A DNA stretch of 64,000 nt from Impatiens glandulifera (lineage: Eukaryota; Streptophyta; Magnoliopsida; Ericales; Balsaminaceae), in contig NC_061868.1 of assembly GCF_907164915.1 (NCBI RefSeq), forward strand, positions 23,617,819-23,681,818. The letters are read 5' to 3'. Of this stretch, positions 18,720-29,310 are shown one piece after another (position 1 is the stretch's first letter; each line of letters opens with the position of its first letter). Under the pieces are notes generated by a model that worked only from the letters and a program-made list of their open reading frames with translations, was not told the DNA's origin and did no database searches. The translations under genes were made by a program, and so were the position numbers.

Positions 18720-19934
18720 TGTTAGGATCTAGATCGACGATAGCGGACCGGGGTCCGTCTAAAGGATGCTTTCTGACAACACTCAACGGTTGGCGCTAAT
18801 CCGGTCAAGAATTAACACCTGGTTTCAATACTACACAAGCTGTCACAAACCCTTGAATCGAGTTCAAGTGTGGAGGTGGTTTGTTTCATATAGACGCAAC
18901 ACACACAAGATGAATAAAGATGGAATTTGGAGAATATCGGTTTGAAGATCAGTAGGGCGGTTAGAATGATATGAGTTGGTTAGGATGCAAAACCGACAGA
19001 AAATAAAGTATGAGACATGTTTTTATGGATGTTCGAAGATAAAACTCTTACGTCACCCCTTCTTCTCAAACAAGGAGAAGGATATTTACTAAGGAATACT
19101 CAAACACAATACACGATTGAGTCTTATTTACTGTTCGATAATAACTTGTACAATTCTCACAGAAATTGTAATACACTTCACAAATACACACTTAAGCTTT
19201 AAATCTTTTAGAGAGATAAAGTATTTTGATCACTTTGTTAACTTGCTTGTCTATTAGTACTTGTATGTGTGTCGTTTCTTGCTCTTCAGCTTCTCCTTTT
19301 ATAGATGAAAATGTGCCAACGGTCATATTTCTTCAATGGATACCTTCAAGGTAATCCTTGAATCTGATTGGTTGAGCAGAGGATAAGCATAGCATTAAAT
19401 GTGGTTTAGGCTTCCAAGGCATGGAGTAGACCAGCTTGATTTTTCTTTGCTTGATTATGGCAACTGTCGATTGGACAGTTGCCTGTACCTGGGAGGTTGT
19501 TCCTTTGACTTGTACTAGAATGGTAACTCTTCTCCAAGCAATCTTCTGCAGCCTGCAGCATATCATCAGACTTGTACCAATATGGCAATATCACAGTCTA
19601 AGGCTTTGATGTCATCTACTGCATATACCCAAAATGTCTGTTTACACCATTTTGTAAATTGTTCTTTATTTGATATCCTTGACATCTTTCTCTAAATAGT
19701 TTTCTCGTTGGATTTGTTCTTTGGATTTGGAATGAATACTTCATTCCAACTGATCATGTTGATAGGTTGTTCAGTTCAACCGGATGGCTTCGGGTTTTGG
19801 ATTTGTCATTGCTTCTTCTGGCCGGTTTGAGATCTTTGCCGGTTGAAGTTCTTGACTGTTCGAAGTTCTTGATCGTTCCTGCACAATAAAGTTTGTTTTG
19901 TTAAGTTTTGTTAACCGGTCAATTTTATCTAACA
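18720..19934 (-). mobile_element. Antisense solo copia LTR with perfect 5-bp TSD
   Basis: 1215 bp with TGTTAG at one end and CTAACA at the other, flanked on both sides by CGTAG (18715-18719 and 19935-19939). Read on the minus strand it has the landmarks of the other LTRs here: a TATA box (TATAAAAGG at about 19302), the stem-loop with GAGAAGAAGG then GGTGACGTAAGAG (about 19070-19045), the CTTGAACTCGATTCAAG-type hairpin (about 18865) and an end like GATCCTAACA. No internal sequence is present, so it is the product of LTR-LTR recombination. Confidence 0.93.
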
Positions 19935-19939
19935 CGTAG

Positions 19940-20200
19940 TTAGACGTGCAGTCTAATAGATGAGAGTTAGACGTGCAGTCTAACTCCTTCAGATTAGTCT
20001 GAAGGGAAACGTAGTTAGACGTGTCGTCTAACAGATGAGAGTTAAACATGCAGTCTAACTCCTTCAGATTAGTCTGAAGGGAAACGTAATTAAACGTGTT
20101 GTCTAATCCCATTAGACCAGGTGGTCTAATGGATCCTACTATTAGACGGGGGCATCTAATTTCATTAGACGAGGTCGTCTAAGTTAAAAAAGTCTAATGC
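19940..20200 (+). repeat. Hairpin minisatellite, right part
   Basis: Continuation of the 18280-18714 array beyond the solo LTR. Units again pair GTTAGAC with GTCTAAC, and there are other short palindromes such as CTTCAGATTAGTCTGAAG and CATTAGAC..GGT.GTCTAATG. Confidence 0.85.
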
Positions 20201-21053
20201 CATGCTTAAGTAGTTGCTTGAAGATAGCATTCGTCTACCCACGATCAACTAGTTGTATGCTACTCCTGTTGCACTTTTCCGTGTAGAGTAGTACGACAAC
20301 CAATTTCAACCAATCATCCAATGCCACATAAGCAAATATTCTTCCCACTACTTGTTACTTGCAGGAATATCCTAGAAGAATATTTGTTTCACTACCATAT
20401 TGGTACGCCCACGATTCTAATGCTTAGAGTCTGCTGTGTACTATGGAGGCGTTCCAATGAAAGTTAACCACGTGTCATTATAGAAGATTCGACTGTTGGT
20501 ACCTGCTCTCTGTTTAAAGATCTTCAAGGATAACGGATGAATCATCGATCCTTCGATACTCTGAGAAATACGCATACGAGAGATCTACTAAATTTACAAT
20601 CTTAAGAACTACTTTCTTGCTTTACTGTGTGTTTATCAAGAGAGAGATAGAATCAAAGTATTGCCTAGCTGAGTGATATTCTTAAATATACTGTAAGTTG
20701 AACAGAGCCTGTTCTGTTCAACAGTAAGCTAGCCATGCAACTGTATTTGATTCTAAGAAACGTATAGTGAATCCTTCCGGTGGTTAAAAGAAGGGGTGAC
20801 GTAGGAGAGTTTGCTCCGAACATCCATAAACAAACTGCTGTGTCATTTACTCTTTCTCATCTTCTCATTCTTTGGAACTTAGCTTCAAACCTGAGTAAAC
20901 GTTTCCGCACTTGAATCGTTCAAGAGTTTTTAAGGGTTTGTGTAGAATAGAAAGTGATATTAATCCTTAACATGATTTCTATCAAGTTGTTTATCCGAAT
21001 CTGTCATCAATAGCCAAACCCCCGTCTCTATCGATTATGCCAATCCTATCAAT

Positions 21054-21065
21054 TGGTATCAGAGC
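21054..21065 (+). other. Primer-binding site of E2
   Basis: TGGTATCAGAGC, complementary to initiator tRNA-Met, begins two bases after the LTR end. Confidence 0.93.
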
Positions 21066-21095
21066 CCTGTTTCTATTCTCAAGCTTTCACTAAGA

Positions 21096-22930
21096 ATGTC
21101 AACCATAATCAAACATATCAGTGCTACCGCAATCCCCACATTCTCTCGAGAAAACTATATCGTGTGGAAGAAGAGAGTTCGTGCTCATCTCTCTTCTCTT
21201 CATGACGACATGTGGAATGTTATCACCGATAGTCCTATCAAGATCGATAAGGAAAAATCCGAATGGACCAGTGAAGACAAGAGGAAGAACAATCTCAATA
21301 ACATGGCATTAAACTTTTTGTACATATCTCTCGACGACAGCATGTTCAACTACATCATCGAGTATGATACTGCCAAGGAGATTTGGGACAGACTTACCCA
21401 ACTGTGTGAGGGCAATGAGAAAAGCAAGGAGAAAAAGATTATGGTTGCCACTCGATAGTTTGACAGTTTCAAAATACGTCCCGGAGAAACAATGAATGAG
21501 TTCGACACATGGTTCAGCCAAATTATCTTCACTCTATCTATTCTTGGAAAGACCTATAGCAACAGGGAGCTTGCTATCAAGGTCATGCGTGCTCTTCCAA
21601 GGGAATGGGACATAAAGACGACGGCCATGAGGGAATCAAAAGACCTCAACAAGATCTCGCTCATTCATTTGTTCGTTGATCTCAAAGCCTATGAGTTCGA
21701 GTTGAACTCAAGGATTGAAGAAGATCAATCCACATCCATCATCATTGCCAAAGCGTTTCTAACTTTTGAAGAGCCTCCTACCGCTCCTGATATGTAGACA
21801 AAAGCTCAGCATCTTAGCATCGATGATATGTCTCTCTTCGTGAAGAAGTTTGGCGACTTCATGAAGAAGAGTAACTCTAACTCAAGCTTTTCAAATTCTA
21901 ATGAAAATAAGAAATTCAAAGCTAATGTTAAGTGTTATAACTGTGGCATTTTATGTCATTACCAATCGGAATGTCGGAAGCCGAAGCGTGAAGAGAAGAA
22001 AAATAACAATGAAAAGGATCTGAAGGCTCTTATGGTAGGGGACGAGAAGAAGAGACGAAACCATCGTGATTCTTACTTCTCATCCAGTAACAGTGATGAA
22101 GACGAGGTGGCTTGCTTCATGGCAAGAGAAGAAAAAGTAGAAACTCAAGAAACTAAGATATTTGACTTCTTCTCTGAAAAGTTTTCAACATAACAACTGA
22201 TAGCTGCACTACATGACATGGTCATAGAGTACAAAAAGCTAGCAGAATCCTTAAATGAAACAAAATCTTCAGCTAAAGTGTCTCAACCGATTATATATCA
22301 AGCTCAAGAATCAAATGTTTTTGAAAAGAAAGTAGTAGATATCTCATTTGAGAATGAGATGCTCAAGAAACAGATTCAAACTCTTTCTTCTGAAAACAAA
22401 AGGTTAAACTATGTTGTTAGTGCTTGGACGAGGTCTGGAGAAGCTGTCAAATATCAGATTAGTCTGTGAAACCTACTGGATCTAGATCCGGTTTAGGATT
22501 TGATGACAATGACCCAAACCAGCCCTACAAAAAGTCAAACTCAGCAACTGACAAGTTTAAGTCTATAAACTTTGTCAAAGGGAGTTTAACTGATACTAAA
22601 TCTGATCCGATTCATGAAGAGGTAACTTTGAAGAATGAAATAACTTATGTTTTGCCGACTGTTAGCTGACTGAAAAATAAGTTAGAAGCAGCCAGCAAGT
22701 CTGGCAATCTAAAACCTAACTCAAAGTCAATGAGTTTTAAAAGAAAATCATCTTCAAAAGCTAAAGGATCAGTGGCTAGCAGGAAGGCGTCTGCTAAGTC
22801 AAAATCATATGCATTAATCACAACACGAAATGGGAAATCCATAATAATAACTCAAATATGGATTCCTAAGGGACTAATTGATCGAGGATCCAATTGAATG
22901 TGGGTACCAAAGTTTGTAAATAGTTTTTTA
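21096..22930 (+). pseudogene. gag: E2 gag, interrupted by in-frame stops
   Basis: The ATG at 21096 starts a copia Gag of the same type as E1 and E4. The N-terminal DUF4219/UBN2 region reads FSRENYIVWKKRV, and later comes RALPREWDIKTTAMRES. One reading frame is kept from 21096 to 22469 with stops at 21456-21458, 21795-21797 and 22191-22193, where the other elements have sense codons. The zinc knuckle (about 21942-21983) is complete as C-X2-C-X4-H-X4-C (CYNCGILCHYQSEC). A frame change near 22465 leads into the GLGFDDNDPN segment and then a Ser/Lys-rich tail. The last conserved trace is IPKGLI followed by MWVPK, near 22860-22915. Nothing of protease, integrase or RT follows. Mostly nonsense mutations rather than indels suggests decay by base substitution. 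Confidence 0.88.
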
Positions 22931-23712
22931 TGTAGGTGATGCATGAGAGCTGCAGGAAGGAAGCATGGAGCATACTCTTATGAGTATACATTTTAGGAGA
23001 TCAACAATGGCCTTTGCCATACCATAGGACTATGTCTTTTATGTCTTAAAAATATTTTTGGTCTTAAGGACCTCAAAACATTTGTTCATTCATTTTGTAC
23101 ATGCACAAAATGAGAGGGAAAATTTATTTTGGAAATAAAGATACACTCAGACAAAATGCTTTAACTGGTCTATTTAACGAGGTCGTCAAAAAGAAAAAGC
23201 ATGTACTTAAGTCAATGTGTCTTGGTTTATGACCTGCGCGGTTAGACGTATACGTCTAATAGACGTTAGACGTTTTTACGACAAGAGCAAGTGGTTGCTC
23301 ATGTCTAACCAAACACACATCTAATACGTGTTGTTCATGCGTAATTAGACGTCGACGTCTAATAGATGTTAGACGTTTTTAAGACACGTAATTAGACGCT
23401 TGCGTCTAATAGACCCATGTGTCTAATAGACGTTTAGATCTCATTGTTGCAAGAGTAAGAAAAACGTCTAACTACGTGTGTATTAGACTGATCAAGGACA
23501 GTTGTCCCAAGTGCTATGATGTCTAATTTTCCCGCTCAAACATAAACATAATGATCTCCGTATAACATGAAGACACATGTCTTTCAAGTTAAGAGAAAAT
23601 GACTAATACACCTTCAAAATAATGATGACTGTTTGGAAAGGATGTCTAATTTTATTGATGGGTCCTACCCCTAAGAAAATATGACGGTTATCTCATGCGA
23701 CTCTTGGGAGTC
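22931..23712 (+). other. E2 spacer with palindromic GTTAGACG-type motifs
   Basis: This replaces the whole pol region. At 23238-23480 there are several short palindromes such as TTAGACGTATACGTCTAA, TTAGACGTCGACGTCTAA and TTAGACGCTTGCGTCTAA, with the same TTAGAC/GTCTAA arms as the LTR minisatellite. No gene is seen. Confidence 0.6.
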
Positions 23713-23720
23713 TATATAAG
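23713..23720 (+). promoter_or_regulatory. Putative TATA box for the E2 extra gene
   Basis: TATATAAG lies 107 bp before the start of the extra reading frame, matching the spacing in E1. Confidence 0.55.
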
Positions 23721-23819
23721 GATACTCTACATGAGATTGAAAAAGCTTTTTTCTCACTAAAATCTCCTAAGAACCCTAGATTTCTTCGATTTTCTCTCTA
23801 AGAAACCCTTGTTCATCTT

Positions 23820-24500
23820 GTGTCTGTTCGTATTCTTTCAAAGATAGGAAACAAGAGAATCACACTTGGTCATTGTACTCTACAGGTCGATTTTCCCTCC
23901 GTCTACACGTTCGATATGTTAAGATCCCTTGAATATTCCGGTCTCGAGAAATACCTTGACGGGTCGTTCATATACCACGAAAAAGAAGTCAGGGAGTTCT
24001 TCAAATCGTCGACGATGGTCGGCGATTCCATTACTGCAATGGTGAATAATACTGAAGTCTCTTTCAACGAACCTTCTTATGCGGAGTTCTTCGAACTTCT
24101 ATCGGAGGGGCACACTTTCAACTTGAATCTGCCATTTGATGTCACGACAGAAATAAGGACGGTTTTCTCAGCCGACGGCTCAGATATTTGACTAAACGGG
24201 AGTAAGAAAGCTCTAAAACCCCATTTTATTTTGTTGAATGATGTGGTGGCTAAAGCGCTTCAAGGGAAGGCGAGTTCTTTCCATCTATATAGTCAAAACC
24301 GTTTTTACTATATGACGGCTATTTCTAAAGGGATTCAGGTCAACTTGTCCTCAACCTCGTTCATAAATCTATGCTCTGCGATCAATCAGGAGAATAAGGA
24401 AAGTGTAAACTTTGCTCCTCAACTATATTTGTGCACACGCTATTTGTGTTATATAACATTATGTTGGAAATCTAGAATATTATATGTTGAATTAGTATAA
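23820..24500 (+). pseudogene. E2 extra gene, same family as E1 ORF-a/b/c
   Basis: A single reading frame from 23820 to 24500 has one TGA at 24189-24191. It shows the family pattern in order: LEYSGLEKYLDG, KEVREFFKSSTM, ITAMVNNTEVSFNEPSYAEFFELLSEG, a short gap with FSADGSDI, LKPHFILLNDVVAKALQGKASSF, YYMTAISKGIQVN, and VNFAPQL. The position that should be the start is GTG in a leader otherwise like those of E1, so the ATG may be lost; the next ATG is at about 23914. The end after about 24430 runs into unrelated AT-rich sequence, so the C-terminus is missing. Its presence in a second, clearly diverged copia element, again behind gag and a TATA box, shows that the gene travels with this copia lineage. 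Confidence 0.78.
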
Positions 24501-24880
24501 GAGAATAAAGTTAAAAAAAGGTGTATAGAAAGATCATTAAACAATTAATTGGAAGAGAAATTTGAACACATAGTGTGACGGATTGTCTTTGATTTTACCT
24601 CCGAATTTTCAAAATAAAAGGGGTAGAAAAAATTAAGAAATATATATTTTTTTATTTTTTTGTTTATATATAAATAAACATTTTGAAATTTTGAAAGGTA
24701 TGATATGATTATATATTTTATTAGGACTATTTTAGTTTGTATATTATATATATATATATATATATATTAATATCTCTATTTTGTTTTCTTCGTTTTTTTA
24801 TTAAAAAAGTGAATTAAAGTAGATATATAAATTAGGAACATTTAAAAAAAAATAAAAAAAATAAAAGAAATTGTAAGTTG
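24501..24880. other. AT-rich sequence with a short (TA)n run
   Basis: No gene seen. A (TA)n microsatellite lies at about 24740-24768. The right end of E2 must be here or just before, but no 3' LTR is visible. Confidence 0.6.
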
Positions 24881-27160
24881 ATATTACCCACGCCTGTCAA
24901 GTTCACACTTACCTATGCCATCCAACTTCATAGTCTATACATCCCTCATACGCAATTTATATTGCGTATAATATAATATATATTATAGTTGTTATTAACC
25001 ATATATTATTTCATATGTATTTATTTTATATACAAAATATATAATATATATTTATACTTTATATTATAATTATTTATATATTAATTATATGTATATAATA
25101 GTATTTATTATCTCATACATATTTATATATATATGTTAATTTTTTTTATTATTTATTTATATTTTAGGGGAAATAACAAAATAAAAATATAAAGCACAAA
25201 CGAAGCTTAAGACGGCTTTGACGGTGATGGATCTACGATGAAACCAACTTGGTTAAAGATACATCAGTCACAGGTCATCTCCAACTTAATCTCAAATAAT
25301 ATACATGAATAGAGATAGTAAAGTAACAAGAATACCAAATAAAATAGATATTAGTAAACAACTATCATATGTTTTTTTTTATAATTGTCATAAATAAATC
25401 AAGTAAATAATAAGGTTTCAAGTTATTAATAGATCGCTTATAATGACAGATCTAGGTTTTGAATCATCAAAAAATGTAAAGGAAACAAAGAGAACTAGTA
25501 TCTAATTTAAGCAATTTATCGTATCACTATTGAAACAATCGAAAATAGATCTGAAAGAAACAATATTGCTCACTCTTTATCATTGTTTGTGAGTGTGTCG
25601 TCCGAAAAAACGAAGAGACCACTCATAAGGTATTCTTTGTCCCTGTGCTTCGTTCAAATATATATATATATATAATATGATGCTTAATTTTTAAAATGTC
25701 CGGATTGCCAGGTCGAGAGTTGTGGTTAATTTAGATACTTGGATTGGATTTTGGGTTGACCCGCCTATAAACTTAAAATGGTTACAAATAAATTTAAAAA
25801 AGCTATAAGTATGGCTTGAACTTACAACCTAACAAAACAAGTACCACCCTTTAACTAACTAGGCTAATAATATTTTATATTTTAAATTCAACACCAAATT
25901 TGATGAACGCGACACATTTTAACAATATAAGTTCCACTTTTTAATTAACTAAAAAATATATATATATAATGATGCTTAATTTATAAAGTGTCCGGATTTC
26001 CGGGTCGAGTTTTGTGGTTAATTTGAATAAATATGTGTGAGTAATGGATATTTGGGTCAGATTGTGGGTTGACCCACCCATAAACTTAAAATAGTTAAAA
26101 ATAAAATATATATATGTATATATATATATATATAAATATAATGATGCATAATTTTTAAAGTGTCCAGATTTCCAGGTCGAGAGCTGTGGTTAATTTGGAT
26201 ATATATGTGAGAGTAAATGGATACTTGGGTCGGATTGTGGGTTGACCCGCCCATAAACTTAAAACGGTTAAAAATAAAACTAAAAAAGCTATAAGTATGG
26301 TTCGAACTTGCAACCTAACAAAATAAGTACAATCGTTTAACCAACTAGGCTAATAACACTTTATATTTTACATTAATACCAAATTTGATGAACGCGGGAC
26401 ATTTTAATAATATAAGTTCAACTTTTTAACTAACTAATATATATATATATATATAATGATGCTTAATTTTTAATGTGTCTGGATTGCCGGGTCAAGAGTT
26501 GTGGTTAATTTGGATATATATGTGAAAGTAAATGAATATTTTGGTCGGATTGTGTGTTCACCCGTAAAAAAACTTAAAACGGTTAAAAATAAAATTAAAA
26601 ATGTTATATATTTTATCGTAATACTCAGAATAAATTTTAGTGTGAATAAAACACCTGTTATGAAGTCTGGAGCCACAAGTGAAGCTAGCAATGGAGAGAG
26701 AGCATCAAGTAGTTCTCTTCTCTACTTCTACTTCTACTATTTTATCCATCAACCTGTTCTTGAATTTTGTTTTCAATTCTAGAGAGGGATAATCAAACAT
26801 TATAAAAAAAAAGAATGCACGATATTACGCATAACTAAAGTTGCACGATATTACGCATAACTAAAATAACTAAAGTCCTCAGCTCCATTTTGGACATGTG
26901 ATCTATTTTTTTCTCCAAAGTAATAAAACTTAAACATGATAAATTATAAAATAAATATTTATTTTAAGTTTGTTTGATTTATACTCTTTTTATTTAATAA
27001 GTCCATATTCTATAATTATAAATAGGGGTTAAATTAGGGTGTCTACAATATTATACAAGAGTGAACTAAAAATATAAAAATAATAATTAAATAAAAAATA
27101 TATTATATTTTATAACACAAACATAAGACATACAAACAATGATGGTGTCTTGACCATAAT
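24881..27160. repeat. Duplicated segment, copy C (right half), expanded
   Basis: It matches 15484-16640, with extra AT-rich sequence at about 25020-25250 and a block of repeats at 25660-26600 that copy B lacks. Non-coding. Confidence 0.75.
25660..26600 (-). repeat. Tandem tRNA-related (SINE-like) repeats joined by (TA)n
   Basis: Four copies of a unit begin near 25680, 25968, 26143 and 26455 with AATGATGCTTAATTT, each preceded by (TA)n. Copies 1 and 3 are about 300 bp; copies 2 and 4 are short. On the minus strand, copy 3 has an A-box-like TAGCCTAGTTGG (26352-26341) and a B-box-like AGTTCGAACC (26308-26299) at tRNA-like spacing. Copy 1 has weaker versions at 25866-25855 and about 25823-25812. 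This looks like a tRNA-derived SINE or SINE head amplified in tandem. Confidence 0.55.
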
Positions 27161-28509
27161 CACTACAAAAATTATGATATTTTGCAATAGTGTTCTTTTC
27201 GACTGAAATAGCATTAAAATAAGTATTTATCAACTAATTTAGTCACTTTGAGAACAATTCTAATATAATCAGCAATGTTACATAAATCAGATGCAGTTAT
27301 GAAGTTGCAGATTTTGTAACCTATGTTGTCACTATTTTTACAATTATACTTGTAACTAGACTTTAGCCATTTTTATTTCAATATATATTATTCAAACTAG
27401 TATTCAAAACATTATTTACATGATAGATTTTATTAATGTTATTTTGTATTTTACAACTTATTTTGGAATAATTATTATAATATTATTTATTAATGACTTG
27501 TTTATTAATGACTTATTTATTAATAACTTATTTATATTTTTCAACAAAAATATATATATTAATATTTAAGTTGGTAAAAATATTTCTTAAAATGTAATTA
27601 ATCAAATGTTCTACAACTATGTTTGCAATCATTTCATTTATCTTATAAATATAATGATTTTAAATGTAACTTATTTTACCATTCAAGCAATTATATATTT
27701 TTAGTATAGCAACTAATTTTCAAACTTCACTTGTAATATCATTTGTAATTAATATCTAATTTTTAATATTTTATTAATTTTATTTACTGCTATATATTTT
27801 GTAATATATATATAATTTATATTTTTCATTTTAACACTAACTTTAGCCATTTCATTTATAATATTATTTACAATAAATTTACATTATATATTTAAGTTTT
27901 TTTTCAAATTAGTTTATTAATAAGTATTACAATATCTTTGGCAATCCATATAAATGTATTCATGAAATTTTATCAATTACTTTAGCAATTTGTTCAGTAA
28001 CATAATTTACAATCAAATTTAAATTACAGATTTAAAAATATTTAGAATAAGTTTACCAATTTATTCTACAATATATTTTTGCAATCTATATAAATTTATT
28101 TATAAAAAATTATCAATATTTTTATCTATATGTTCTCCAACATTATAATTATAAAAGTGGATGAAAACGTTGGAATATTTATATATATATGGTAGTTAAA
28201 ATATTAACAATATTATTTGTATTATCTCTCTATATTAATGTGGCTTTAAAAGTTGTAATGATTACTTGTTTTAAAAAATTGTACTATTTTAATTAATAAA
28301 ACATTATTCCTTCTTTAGTGACTTGTTTAACAACAATTTATTTGAAGCTTTTAATTTTTTTTATCAACAATCAATTAATGTAAAAAATGTTACAATATTT
28401 CCACTATTTAAAATTTATGTTATAATTTAAGTTACATATTCTCAAAGAATGTATTACTTATATTTAAGTTGCAAAAATAAGTTACTAATGGACCATTTTT
28501 TTTGTAGTG
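27161..28509. mobile_element. Non-autonomous CACTA-like element
   Basis: It starts CACTACAAAAA and ends in a run of T followed by GTAGTG, giving an 11-bp terminal inverted repeat typical of CACTA elements. The 1349-bp interior is very AT-rich and has no gene. The left neighbour is the conserved TGTCTTGACCAT end of copy C. A 3-bp target duplication is not certain. Confidence 0.65.
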
Positions 28510-28759
28510 ATGTCTTTAAAATTTGTTTTTGTTAATTTTAGAAACTTTTTTTTTATTTTGTTTCGTTTACTCTAGAAACATTAATTATCACACTCATTAC
28601 CCTTGACAAATTATAATTCTTATATTATTAAGTTTTTAATTTGATTATGTCTGACCTTTGTCAAGTATGATTAAGGAGTTGTCATAAAAATAAATAAAAT
28701 AATGTTAATCCATATCAAAATTAAGAAAAAATAGTTTTAATCACCTTTTTAAAAATAGG

Positions 28760-29310
28760 CCAAAGCTTAAACTTAACCTATATAAGTTTCTCCACCATTA
28801 TTTTTCTTTCATATGGAGTAGAAGGGTAGCAAGAGAAAAATAAAAAAGAGATCTTCTCCTCTGTTAACAGTTTCATGACCACCATTATTGAAGGAAGATA
28901 GAAGCTTACATTTCCCTTGCTTAATTTGCCTCTCCAATGCATTATTTACCCGTGGGCAGAAATTCCTAAACAAGCTTGTCCATTTCATTTGAAAAGAAGT
29001 TGAGCTACACCTCATGTTTAATGGAACAACCTCTTTCATCAATGTGAGTTCTAAACTGCATAATGAGAGCAGAAGTTTTAGGATTTAATAATAGGGATTC
29101 AGCTGCATTTATACGGACTGATTCATCAACACGTGTTAGAGCCATTGTAACCACTTAACTAGATTTTTATTTGCACCCCCTTGATGTAAAAAGAAACAAA
29201 TTTACTTCTTGAACAATTAGTATACCAGTCAATATCCCCCTCAATCAGTGCAAGTAAACGAGAAACCTTAAGCAAAGAAACTGAAACAGCCATTGTTGTT
29301 CTTATGTCAG
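28760..29310 (-). pseudogene. THADA/Trm732-like gene fragment
   Basis: On the minus strand, shifting frames give segments of the plant THADA homologue: SVSLLKVSRLLALIEGDIDW (about 29290-29230), MALTRVDESVRINAAESLLL then NPKTSA (about 29145-29070), EVVPLNMRCSSTSFQMKWTSL then FRNF and ALERQIKQGKC (29042-28905), and FSCYPSTPYERKIM (about 28850-28790). THADA-family proteins (DUF2428, ARM-like repeats) are partners of the Trm7/FTSJ1 methyltransferase that modifies position 32 of tRNA. Here a frame change at about 29041, a missing short piece before the FSCYPS segment and stops show a dead fragment of a protein normally above 2000 residues. Whether it is a relic of a local gene or a copy carried by a transposon is not clear. 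Confidence 0.7.

Larger units (their letters stand above)
18112..21051 (+). repeat. 5' LTR of copia element E2 (left edge uncertain), split by a solo LTR
   Basis: The right edge is secure: CCTATCA is followed by a PBS at 21054. The left edge is my estimate from where the MULE remnant stops. It contains a hairpin minisatellite (18280-18714 and 19940-20130, originally one array), a nested antisense LTR (18720-19934) and, at about 20789, the AGAAGGGGTGACGTAGGAG block shared with the other LTRs. No matching 3' LTR is present. Confidence 0.65.
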
